Shown here: piece by piece, positions 35,801-64,000 of the stretch | Numbering within the stretch: position 1 is the stretch's first letter | Layout: the number at the start of each line of letters is the position of its first letter | Assembly: GCF_029633865.1 (NCBI RefSeq) | Contig: NC_079230.1 | Location: forward strand, 28,055,089 to 28,119,088 | Direction of reading: 5' to 3' | From: Lampris incognitus | Lineage: Eukaryota; Chordata; Actinopteri; Lampriformes; Lampridae | DNA: 64,000 nt | Position numbers and translations under genes: made by a program | Notes under the pieces: generated by a model | Told to the model about the DNA's origin: nothing | The model's database searches: none | Seen by the model: the letters and a program-made list of their open reading frames with translations, nothing else

Positions 35801-36807
35801 GATTCAACCTTCTTTGAGCAACTAAAACAACTCCAGTCTACCCGAACTCCCCAATTCAGGTCTGCGCTCTGCCAATGAAAGGCGCCTGGTATTGCCACCA
35901 CAACAGGGCACTAAGTTTCTAGCTAGACTCTTCTCATCTGTAGTTCCACCATGGTGGAACAAGTTACCAAAGTCTGTTCGATTGGCAGAGTCCCTCTCAA
36001 TCTTTAAGACTAAAGGCCCAGCTCTTTCACTTTGCTCTGCACTTGATGGACTGATGGGGGAAAAAAATCTGCTTCTATGCATTGCCTCTGTACACTGCCT
36101 GTTGGCACCTACATCCTATCTATCGGACTCAAACTTAGCTTTACGGCACTTACTTGTCATGTTCTCTCCTGCCTAGATCCTTTCTTGTGTTGTATCAGCT
36201 CTCAGATGTGTCACTTTGGATAAAAGCATCTGCTAAATGAAATTGTAAATTGTAAGTAAGTACAATTAGCAAGAATAGTAAATAAGAATTGATAATTAGT
36301 ATTACTAATGATTGATTATTGGTTCTCACATGTTCAAAATCAATCAATCGATTGATCACAAATGTGTGTTTGTTCTCCTCAGGGATTCTGCTCGTCTTTA
36401 TGGGAGTCGGACTTTGTTCTTTGTTCATCTTTCCACTCATCCTCCTCTTCCTGTTCAAGAAGAGAAAATGTGCACTGACCAATGAAAATCAACCCAAAAC
36501 TGTGGTATTAATTTTTTTTCTTCTTCCTCGTCAACTGTTTCTGCCTGACCTGTTGCTTACACTCCCGAAATGAGTAACACAGTTGATGTCCTTGATTTTT
36601 TTTTTGTGTCATGCTATCTATATTTTTAATCAGGCACCCCCCCAGGACCCAGTGTCTTTGGTTCCTCTGTCCGCGGTCCCAGCCGACCCATCTGACATCC
36701 ACCTTGAACTCCTTGATGACTCCTCCAGCAGCCCCAGCCAACAGGACCAGGGCTCACACCAGGGGGATGGGTACAGCAGCAACTCGCTCCGGTGCGACTC
36801 CATGTAA
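23835..36807 (+). CDS. class II cytokine receptor (CRFB family), complete, 326 aa
   Basis: Exons are 23835-23886, 24839-24959, 25445-25614, 27615-27793, 31841-32003, 36383-36504 and 36634-36807. They join into one frame, and the intron phases 1,2,1,0,1,0 are those of class II cytokine receptors. Order: signal peptide (residues 1-17), first FNIII module (about 20-115), second (about 116-228), membrane span 230-253, KKRK, and a 73-residue Ser- and acid-rich tail with one Tyr (GDGYSSN). Glycosylation sites NAT, NDS and NFS are visible. The family binds interferons or IL-10-type cytokines at the cell surface and signals through JAK/STAT. The first module (EWCVRISSRRC...VRVG) recalls IFNGR1, while the short tail recalls accessory chains such as IL10RB or IFNGR2. 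The ortholog is therefore left open. Confidence 0.88.
23936..24648. mobile_element. hAT-like MITE with a second nested MITE
   Basis: Outer ends CAGTGGTTCTCAATCAGGTC and GACCTGATTGAGAACCACTG. Inside, AGTGGGCGATATGG (about 24038) and ATTGCCCAGTCC (about 24588) look like the ends of another hAT-type MITE. It occupies most of receptor intron 1. Confidence 0.8.
24839..24959 (+). CDS. CRFB exon 2: first FNIII module, N-terminal half
   Basis: 121 bp. Encodes VESLDLGCLLRWDCPHASPN and ATYTVQTKTQG, the LxW...P..ATYTVQ pattern of class II receptor modules. The acceptor aacctcgcag at 24837-24838 is the one that joins in frame; a stronger-looking cattcag at 24751 leads to a stop. Confidence 0.8.
25445..25614 (+). 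CDS. CRFB exon 3: first FNIII module, C-terminal half
   Basis: 170 bp; one base completes Gly, then GPWRDVEWCVRISSRRCDVT through MIRVGVRLGPGATVWTEPRK to FDYSDL. The Cys pair and the VRV strand match this family. Donor CTGA|gtcagt. Confidence 0.88.
25615..27614. other. receptor intron 3 with a local duplication
   Basis: CAGGCATCAGCCACACAGCT at 25961 and CGGGCATCAGTCACGTATCT at 26251 start two related blocks, each followed by CTCTGCA.CTCTCCATAC. (TAA)n lies near 26315-26345. 26380-26680 looks like a promoter or 5' end of an unidentified element. No exon supported. Confidence 0.4.
27615..27793 (+). CDS. CRFB exon 4: second FNIII module, N-terminal half
   Basis: 179 bp. FSPPSVSVSLDGDRLAAQVQ begins the second module. 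It has a Cys-rich insert (CAASRRCSQGRCC) and then WTTVTLYNQLNDSDHQ. Phase 2 in, phase 0 out. Confidence 0.87.
28256..29640 (+). pseudogene. RTE-like LINE fragment split by an insertion
   Basis: 28256-28330 encodes MVLYRKMVDCSLRVGGELLP then QVK. The frame resumes at about 29035 with VKEFKYLRVLFTSEGRMEQE, then KELSWKAKLSIYWSIFIPAL and [20 protein letters not shown], and breaks near 29410. Same family as 22358-23330. Confidence 0.88.
28332..29034. mobile_element. insertion splitting the LINE, identity unknown
   Basis: Starts with (GT)n and then GC-rich DNA with a short frame (MSLEDIRLRELTPTEKQAVA). It ends AAGAAGATGGTCATCATCGG just before the LINE resumes. It resembles a retroelement 5' region but the family was not recognised. 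Confidence 0.45.
29641..31122. other. receptor intron, no recognised feature
   Basis: Ordinary-looking single-copy or ancient repeat DNA. Short frames here lack domain motifs. Confidence 0.4.
31123..31383. mobile_element. hAT MITE, 261 bp, near-perfect 8-bp duplication
   Basis: CAGTGTTTCCCAACCCAGTC and its inverse GACTGGGTTGGGAAACACTG are the ends. GTCTATGC (31115-31122) and GTCTGTGC (31384-31391) match 7 of 8. A short CCTCAAGGAACCCC repeat is duplicated inside the left end. Confidence 0.9.
31395..31775 (+). mobile_element. tRNA-derived SINE, copy 6 (head truncated)
   Basis: Begins near CTGTGTTACCTTGGTCGG, after the B box, so the pol III promoter is gone. Ends CAATTGGGGAGAAAAAAGGG, 60 bp before receptor exon 5. 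Confidence 0.88.
31841..32003 (+). CDS. CRFB exon 5: second FNIII module, C-terminal half
   Basis: 163 bp from SRTVWTQEILSYVEFSGLAP through GQNYCAVANFSFPSF to RPQCVQTAPES. The GQNYCAV strand and the final Cys are the conserved closing disulphide of class II receptors. Confidence 0.9.
32004..32789. other. receptor intron, AT-rich, nothing recognised
   Basis: Includes an ATTATT-rich stretch at 32640-32750. Confidence 0.4.
33501..33722 (-). mobile_element. SINE-like insert sharing the L2 3' tail
   Basis: AGTCACA duplicates flank it (33494-33500, 33723-33729). On the - strand it ends with TTGGATAAAAGCGTCGGCTA, essentially the tail of the surrounding L2 (36212 onward). This is the hallmark of a SINE moved by L2 machinery. 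Confidence 0.8.
34888..35819 (+). mobile_element. Penelope-like element 3' fragment with inverted ends
   Basis: Frame pieces MAQHRRANTSGQDSAVYTHL, QASGHSFKDEDVHILDREE and GVKEAIYVKRERPSLNW are the end of a GIY-YIG endonuclease region. AAGGTTGAATCAGTTCATCT at 34894 and its inverse at 35795-35814 bound the unit. A hAT MITE is inserted at 35533. The PLE itself lies inside the L2. Confidence 0.88.
35533..35728. mobile_element. hAT MITE, 196 bp, with perfect 8-bp duplication
   Basis: CAGCGGTGACTAACCATGTG at left; CACATGGTTACCCATCCCTG at right. GTTTAGAC is duplicated at 35525-35532 and 35729-35736. It sits in the Penelope tail. Related ends occur at 42926 and about 49140. Confidence 0.93.
36383..36504 (+). 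CDS. CRFB exon 6: transmembrane segment
   Basis: 122 bp. ILLVFMGVGLCSLFIFPLIL then LFLFKKRKC: about 24 hydrophobic residues followed by a basic stop-transfer cluster. Donor GTG|gtatta. Confidence 0.9.
36634..36807 (+). CDS. CRFB exon 7: cytoplasmic tail and stop
   Basis: 174 bp with TAA at 36805-36807. It begins APPQDPVSLVPLSAVPADPS, then an acidic/Ser stretch ending DGYSSNSLRCDSM. PVSLVPL is a possible box1-like JAK contact. Only one Tyr is present, so few STAT docking sites are expected. Confidence 0.85.
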   Translation, partial: APPQDPVSLVPLSAVPADPSDIHLELLDDSSSSPSQQDQGSHQGDGYSSNSLRCDSM

Positions 36808-38170
36808 GCAGTGTGCACTGGGACAGCAGGGAGGAGGAGGAGGAGGAGGTGGAGCGAGGCCTGAACTCTGGCATTGGTATCCTGCCTGCATCTCATTCCT
36901 CTGAGGGCGCCCATGGGGTGACTGAAAACTAATATACTGAATACAAATGCAACTCCTGATGAGGACTGCAGCCGGTCATTATCGGCCCCAGGACAAGAGG
37001 ACCGGGCTGCTGCACCCTCCTGTTTGACCCAGGAGGACGTTATTATTTATCGTTCTAAGTTTAATTTCGATGCCTCCATATGGCAAACATGAGCAAATAA
37101 GACCATCATTGAGAAGATTAGGCTAGATATAGGTATTCGTACCACGTTCATGGAGAATACTGGTGTCTGACTGGCTGGAGGGCATGTGTTAAAACCGTAT
37201 CATACACACGTAGTTCGGCTCAAATTTTATTTACCGTGCTAAATTCATGTGCTAGAACCACAGCAACACGCTGAATCAGTAGCAAGCCCAGTGAACATTC
37301 ACAGCTTTAGCTTAGCGGCTAAATTTTGCTTCTGCCAAAGTGCCCTTGAGCTAGACAAATAAATCCTGACCCGCTGTGACTGGGAGCGGGGGCGGTTAAC
37401 ATCTGGTTCTACACTTTGACATCCATGTTTTTGGTACTGAGAGAAACGATTAATTATCTTTAGGTGATCAGTAACAACAGGACAAATGAGTTGTTGGATT
37501 GTGGGTCTGTCGTGGGCCCTTATGGTTTACTGGTTGGTTGCACAGGAAGATGAGGAGGACGGACAGAACCACAGTCAAGCTCATGACGTCACGGACACCT
37601 GATATGCTCTTTTTTGACCCAGCGGACCACCGGACAACCCCACTGTGCACTTCTGCTGAGTCGGCATCAGTGCACAAGCCTAAGTAATTGAGACAGCATG
37701 GCTCCATTTAGTGAGGTAAAGTTAGAAAGATACTGGGTATTAAATGCTGCCTGAGCCGGCAGAGGAAGGTGTTTTGCAGGGGAAGGGTATCGTGGAGTAG
37801 GGACCCCTACTCTATACACTTTTTTGTTTAGAGAAATCCATGCTCGTTTAGGCTAGCATGCTCATCCAAAATTGACTGTCCCTCTTTTCCTTTTTATGTT
37901 TGAGGGGGGGAAGAAAGCTTGTCAGAGGGATGCAAGATTCTGTAAAATAGCTTTGTTTTTTGTTTTTTTACCTTCCTCTTCTCATTCCCGTTGGTTTTGC
38001 GCACCCAAATTCGACATTTTCTCCATCGTCGTCATGTAGCTAAAGCTAGTGTCTGACCGCTAATGCTAACACCCAGCCACAGCCAGATGAGACAAAGCAC
38101 TAGTTTTTTCATTCAGTACAAATGAAATATAATTCTCAAATGAATAAAGTGTAACTGAACAGCTTAATAT
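36808..38170 (+). other. likely 3' UTR of the receptor and following spacer
   Basis: No coding feature or named repeat is seen. AATAAA occurs at 37358-37363 and 38143-38148; either could end the mRNA. Starts with a (GAG)n stretch at 36830-36848. Confidence 0.4.
37358..37363 (+). promoter_or_regulatory. candidate poly(A) signal AATAAA of the receptor
   Basis: First AATAAA after the receptor stop (about 550 bp). A second lies at 38143-38148. Confidence 0.4.
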
Positions 38171-38405
38171 GAGCATAAATTAACAATATTTAGCATTCAA
38201 TAGAATGTCCCCCCCCCGCCATTTTGTTCAGATACTGAAGCACTTTCAACTTGGCTCAGCGCGCCCGAGTGCATAAAAAGAAGCTCGCCGTGGGCGGGAC
38301 CGGTACCGCCACAGGATGTAGTACCAAATACAAGTTCCTGTTCCGGTGTAGGTAGCTGAGGTGACCCCCGCAGACTGGGAGAAAATAATGTGACGACCAC
38401 CGATG

Positions 38406-38515
38406 TGTAGACTGGCTAGCCCTTGGCTAACGACTCGGACCTTTTAGTTGACTGGTTAGCGTAGTCGCCCGTGGTGCGGGAGACGCGGGTTCGCTTCCCG
38501 GCTGCCCCCTGGATT
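38406..38515 (+). repeat. diverged relative of the TRIM LTR with tRNA-like body
   Basis: TGTAGACTGGCTAGC...CTAACGACTCGGACCTTTTA then GTTGACTGGTTAGCGTAGTC follows the same order as the LTRs at 38710 and 38949. A good B box (GGGTTCGCTTCCC) follows. It is about 200 bp upstream of the TRIM and may be a fossil LTR of the same lineage or a related tRNA-like SINE. Confidence 0.55.
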
Positions 38516-38709
38516 CACAAATCCACCAGCATCTTGAAATAGCCCAACTCTCGCTAGACTCTGACGTTTTTGAACGTGTTAGGGCAGAGGAGGTCAGCCG
38601 GTGTCTGGATAATTTGTTGTTCCTGATGTTGGAGGTAAATTTGAGTCCATGCAGTCACATGACCGAGCTGTTGTTGGGGGTAGTCACTTCTGTAAAACTT
38701 GTTTCATAT

Positions 38710-38845
38710 TGTAAACTACTAATAAGACCCGTTAGTCCCCTAACTAACGGATCTGACCCTTTAGCCGAGCGGTTAGTGATGTCGCCTTGTGGTGCAATAC
38801 ACCTCGTATCGAATCCCGCACCGGGCAAGAAAATAACCGGTTACA
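38710..38845 (+). repeat. TRIM 5' LTR
   Basis: tRNA-like part 38754-38827 has A box TAGCCGAGCGG (matches TRGCNNAGYGG) and a weak B box GTATCGAATCC. TGACCC and GGGCA can pair as an acceptor-like stem with one bulge, and CGCC-TTGT-GGTG can fold as an anticodon-like arm. Confidence 0.85.
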
Positions 38846-38846
38846 T

Positions 38847-38863
38847 TGGTGGCAGCGGTGGGA
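38847..38863 (+). promoter_or_regulatory. primer-binding site matching tRNA-Leu 3' end
   Basis: TGGTGGCAGCGGTGGGA is complementary over 17 nt to the 3' end of vertebrate tRNA-Leu(AAG) including CCA (...TCCCACCGCTGCCA-CCA), as recalled from human tRNA. It starts one base after the LTR, the normal place. Confidence 0.82.
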
Positions 38864-38948
38864 ACCGGAAGTGTGCAGATCCTCAGAAGTCTCTTCGGAG
38901 CGCGGTAATAACAAAGCGCGAGGGCGAGCTTCCGGGGAGGGTGACGAC

Positions 38949-39084
38949 TGTAAACTACTAATAAGACACGTTAGCCCCCTAGCTAACGGGTCTGACCCTT
39001 TAGCCGAGCGGTTAGTGACGTCGCCTTGTGGCGCAGTACATCTCGTATCGAATCCCGCACCGGGCAAGAAAATAACCGGTTACA
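38949..39084 (+). repeat. TRIM 3' LTR
   Basis: Same 136 bp as the 5' LTR with 8 substitutions. Its tRNA-like part is 38993-39066. It retains more CpG sites (GACGTCG, GGCGCAG) than the 5' LTR, whose changes look like CpG decay. Confidence 0.85.
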
Positions 39085-39088
39085 ATAT

Positions 39089-40400
39089 CAGCAAATATTT
39101 GCTACCACGTGGTTCTTCATTTCCAGCCACACTTAGGCGGGAGTATTTCTGCATGTTTACTTTGTAGCTGGAGGCTCTTTCCGTTTCTATGTGTCATTGT
39201 TGTCGGTACTTCAGCTTTTTGCAGGTGTTTGTATCCCCTGCCGTGTTTTCACCCCCCCCCCCAAACTAAAAAATGTCGCCCCTGCAGAACAGCTTCCCCC
39301 TGACGGCTGATCGGGTCTTCAGTGTCCAACACGTTTCCGACCGTTCTCCAGCGCATCACATCGACGGCCCTTCAGATCTCCAGGGGAGTGGAATATGAGT
39401 CAGCACCGCCTGCAGGAGGTCAACAGACTTGACGAGTGAGGACTTGTAATGGAGGAGAAACTGTTTATTTTCTATTTCGCAGCTCCGCGAGGAACTATTT
39501 CTATTTTTCGGTGTTTTTACGCATTGTAGTGCTGGGATTCAGCGCTGCTCAGCGGGCCAAGTCCAAATAGTTAAAACGGGACACTCACCAACACTGTGCT
39601 CTGTCCAGCCCATCCATCCTCGGGGCGGTGAGAGGAGGTTATTTTGTTCTTTTCTTTGACTTGATAAGTTGTGACTCACAGTCGCACCGCTGGCGGTCCA
39701 CTGTCACTTACCCGTGACCGGCACCCGATTCTGCTTCTTGCGTGAAGGCAAAGGGGGGAACATGTTGCTCCCCGTCTTGCTGGTGGTGCACTTTTTATGC
39801 CCCATTAGAGAGCCTGGGGGTTAACAGGGGGGGGGGGGGCTGTAGGTGTTTGGAGAGGCAGAAAAGACACAAACAGTTTAATAGCGAGAGCCATTTCTAC
39901 CCCACAGGGACCTCAGGGGTTATCCAAAGCCCCCCACCCCCACCCCGTCCAGGCCATAACCGCAGCGTTGGGAGGAATGATGGGTTTAGTTTGTAGGGTT
40001 AGTGAGTCATGTGGCATGTGTTACCACCTGACTGTGTGACGGAGAGCTGTTCCCTCCAGCATCCACAAATCTCCATTTCAACATAATCCCATGTTGTTGT
40101 TGGTTTTGTTGTATTTGCGCTACATTTTCTGGGAAATCCCTGCTGAGATGGACCCAGTCTTGCGTCGTCCATTGTGCGAGCGTGTGTGTGTGTGTGTGTG
40201 TTGGCAGGCTCTTTTGCACAGAGTGTACTGTGGGGTACTGATCACTTGATGCTTGACCTTGAAGTTGATCTTTTTAAGATCGTTCCTTCTGTTCTGTGTG
40301 CAGCCATGTTTAAATGTACATTTTCATGCGGATTACAAAGTAGAACAAACGGGCCCAAAATGAACATTTTAAAATCTTACTTGCAAGAATTTGGCTTTTG
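39089..40400. other. intergenic DNA
   Basis: No gene seen. C-runs at 39252, a G-run at 39826-39839 and (GT)n at 40182-40201 are the only low-complexity parts. Confidence 0.4.
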
Positions 40401-40401
40401 G

Positions 40402-40832
40402 GGGGCGTCCGGGTAGCGCGGCGGTCTATTCTGTGGCCTACCAACACGGGGACCGCCGGTTCGAATCCCCGTGTTACCTCCGGCTTGGTCGGGCGTCCCT
40501 ACAGACACAATTGGCCGTGTCTGCGGGTGGGAAGCTGGATGTGGGTATGTGTCCTGGTCGCTGCACTAGCGCCTCCTCTGGTCTGGTCTGGTCTGGTCTG
40601 GGAGGGGGAACTGGGGGGAATAGCGTGATCCTCCCACGCTCTACGTCCCCCTGGTGAAACTCCTCACTGTCAGGTGAAAAGAAGCAGCTGGCAACTCCAT
40701 ATGTATCCAAGGAGGCATGTGGTCGTCTGCAGCCCTCCCCGGATCGGCAGAGGGGGTGGAGCAGCGACCGGGACGGCTCGGAAGAGTGGGGTAATGGGCC
40801 GGATACAATTGGGGAGAAAAAAAGAGGGGGGG
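40402..40832 (+). mobile_element. tRNA-derived SINE, copy 7 (reference copy)
   Basis: Nearly complete, about 430 bp. The tRNA-like head GGGGGCGTCCGGGTAGCGCG holds the A box. GCCGGTTCGAATCCCCG is an excellent B box. The body has CAATTGGCCGTGTCTGCGGG, TGTCCTGGTCGCTGCACTAG, CTCCTCACTGTCAGGTG and CTGCAGCCCTCCCCGGATCG. The tail is GGATACAATTGGGGAG and A/G runs. A (GGTCT)n expansion at 40579-40600 is private to this copy. Pol III promoters plus a unique body mean a SINE, not a tRNA gene. The name of the family was not recognised. Confidence 0.93.
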
Positions 40833-41504
40833 GGGGGTTGGGTTTTGAAACAAGACTCAAGTTTTGTGACGAAATGAGCCTAAAGTCAAATCTACAACGC
40901 AAACAAAAGACCATAGGTATGATCCACTACTCTGAAAACAACGTTACTAGTATTTTGACCAAACGGGTCCACTGGCCTTTGTGAATTCAGGAGTAAACTG
41001 CTTTGCTACTAAATCACTTAGTTCACCACAAAGTCTTTTCAGATGTCAACTAGATAAACCTTTTTTCTATTAAAAAATAAAACTCATTTAAATAACTGAT
41101 GTCGGAAGCCTTGTGTGTGACAGTTGCTGTGTTCTACTTTCAGGGTGTTTCTGACAGTTTGCTAGATGCTGCTTTACGGCACCAGAACAGACCGTCAGAA
41201 AAGACGGCGTTATCTTCTAGAATAAATAAATGCAGTTTTTGCTTATGGGGCAAAAACCGGGCTGAATGTGTTGAGGAAACGCTGAGTCAGTGACGCGGTG
41301 ACTCACCGGCCTCTCGGTTCGGTTTGTCTCGACCCCCAGCGAATGGCGCGGCACCAGATGCAGACGGACCGTAACGCTCGGTTAATAAACACGCTGAGCG
41401 CCATAAACGCTTTGTGGCGATCGGGGAAAACTGAAAAAAAAAAAAAAAACCCAGCTCGTGTGTCAGGAACGCACAGGTGCAAAAAAACAAAAACAAACAG
41501 AAGA
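40833..41504. other. intergenic spacer downstream of pik3c3
   Basis: No recognised feature; an A-run lies at 41434-41449. Confidence 0.4.
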
Positions 41505-41529
41505 TACCCGGACAAGTGCAGTTGAACAT

Positions 41530-41535
41530 TTTAAT
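41530..41535 (-). promoter_or_regulatory. pik3c3: candidate poly(A) signal ATTAAA for pik3c3
   Basis: ATTAAA on the - strand about 340 bp after the stop codon, the commonest variant signal. The end of the transcript is inferred from this alone. Confidence 0.4.
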
Positions 41536-41755
41536 CATTCATTTGGTAATTAATGTACATGATATATACATGAGAAAACACAGGCGTTCGAGTCCTTGTT
41601 TCGCCGTCTTGCAGTGAAAGTTGGCAGTGCATTCTTGGCCTCTGTTTAACAGTGTCAGTGGAGGTTGCTTTCTGTCTCTGGCTTCTTATCAATGTCCATC
41701 TCTGAGGACACAGGACAGCCATGGTACCCTGTGTATCCACGGAAATCGCCCTCCC

Positions 41756-41758
<3 letters not shown>

Positions 41759-41826
<68 letters not shown>
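41759..41826. repeat. (GT)34 microsatellite in the pik3c3 3' UTR
   Basis: Uninterrupted dinucleotide run directly 3' of the pik3c3 stop; on the mRNA it is (CA)n. Confidence 0.95.
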
Positions 41827-41827
<1 letters not shown>

Positions 41828-41874
41828 TGTCCGTGTCTTACAGTCTAGCTTGGTCTTGGCCGTCTCCGTCCTGC

Positions 41875-63821
<21,947 letters not shown>

Positions 63822-64000
63822 CTGTTGGCAAGTAAATCACACACAAATCAAAACCAGTGTTAATAGACTTTTACACCAGCCTCAGTGATGACAGACTGTG
63901 TTTAACACCGGATGCAAGTGGTGGTTTCAATATGAGTGTTTACATAATCCATCTGAAACTTCAAAAAGAAAGACGACATGGCATCTACAAATAAAACACA

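Larger units (their letters stand above)
32790..36262 (+). mobile_element. L2-like LINE, fragmented, host of three later insertions
   Basis: Endonuclease piece: MVVIYCPPGCQLRNFVIELD and LIVMGDMNIHTNKTQ (the GDMN..H motif). Reverse transcriptase: LLLDLSAAFDMVNHQILLST, LRWFMSYLSGRYFRVSWR, YADDTQLFL (catalytic box), HAAQLLVQALIISCIDYCNS and AARLVFNQPKRAR. The 3' end is at 35819-36262 with GGATAAAAGCATCTGCTAAA and an AAT tail. Multiple frameshifts and a deletion near 32990 make it inactive. Confidence 0.9.
38710..39084 (+). mobile_element. TRIM: miniature LTR retrotransposon with tRNA-like LTRs
   Basis: Two 136-bp direct repeats (38710-38845, 38949-39084) start TGTAAAC and end GGTTACA, so TG...CA. 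They enclose a 103-bp non-coding interior. ATAT flanks both sides (38706-38709, 39085-39088) as a 4-bp target duplication. Directly after the first LTR lies a primer-binding site, and a purine run (GGGGAGGG) precedes the second. The LTRs differ at 8 of 136 positions, mostly C/T. Each LTR holds a 74-nt tRNA-like segment. No protein is encoded, so it depends on enzymes supplied in trans. Confidence 0.88.
41505..41874 (-). other. pik3c3: pik3c3 3' UTR
   Basis: Noncoding end of the last exon on the - strand. It includes a long (CA)n run (41759-41826) just after the stop codon. A likely ATTAAA poly(A) signal lies at 41530-41535. Confidence 0.45.

Noticed and set aside
38710-39084. Two tandem tRNA genes
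   Set aside because: Poor B boxes and imperfect acceptor pairing; equal TG..CA ends, primer site and ATAT duplication fit an LTR pair better.
40402-40480. tRNA gene
   Set aside because: The head has A and B boxes but is followed by a constant 350-bp body and tail shared by 13 copies, so it is a SINE head.

Overview
The window is nuclear DNA from a ray-finned (teleost) fish. This follows from the large intron-containing genes with GT..AG splice sites, the vertebrate-type proteins, and a repeat landscape typical of teleosts: tRNA-derived SINEs, L2-like, RTE/CR1-like and Penelope-like retroelements, Tc1, hAT and Harbinger elements, and dense (GT)n/(CT)n microsatellites. No bacterial, viral or CRISPR locus is present.

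Three protein-coding genes explain the single-copy sequence. (1) 7222-21107, + strand: nine 3' exons of tesk1, the dual-specificity TESK1 kinase that controls cofilin and actin. The first coding exon(s), with the glycine-rich loop, were not found and probably lie upstream. (2) 23835-36807, + strand: a complete seven-exon class II cytokine receptor (CRFB family) of 326 residues with signal peptide, two fibronectin-III modules, one membrane span and a 73-residue tail. Its intron phases are 1-2-1-0-1-0, the pattern of that family. Its exact ortholog is unresolved. (3) 63821-41875, - strand: the last 17 coding exons of pik3c3 (VPS34), covering the helical and lipid-kinase domains (582 residues). 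The C2-domain exons lie beyond position 64000. The receptor and pik3c3 are convergent, with about 5 kb between their stop codons. The three genes have no obvious shared pathway, so this looks like ordinary synteny rather than a functional cluster.

The rest is introns and intergenic DNA with many mobile elements. 0-7 kb: a 41-bp tandem repeat, a THAP-domain exon flanked by inverted repeats, a CR1-like LINE carrying a SINE, microsatellites and a hAT MITE with perfect 8-bp target duplication. 7-22 kb: tesk1, with a 33-bp in-frame copy of the catalytic-loop exon end and a roughly 1-kb inverted repeat containing two SINEs. 22-37 kb: the receptor, with RTE-like LINE pieces in its flank and introns and, in intron 5, a layered L2 / Penelope / hAT / SINE nest. 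37-41.5 kb: intergenic, with a 375-bp terminal-repeat retrotransposon in miniature (TRIM) whose 136-bp LTRs each contain a tRNA-like pol III promoter and whose primer-binding site matches tRNA-Leu. 41.5-64 kb: pik3c3, with a 28-copy minisatellite, a Tc1 with an insert, many SINEs, a 250-nt polypurine tract, and a Penelope cluster carrying hammerhead-ribozyme-like cores.

The most unusual signals are the TRIM with tRNA-like LTRs (38710-39084), the mirrored Penelope termini with hammerhead cores (60462-62895), and the duplicated catalytic-loop micro-exon in tesk1 (10800-10832). All calls come from reading the sequence; no database was searched.
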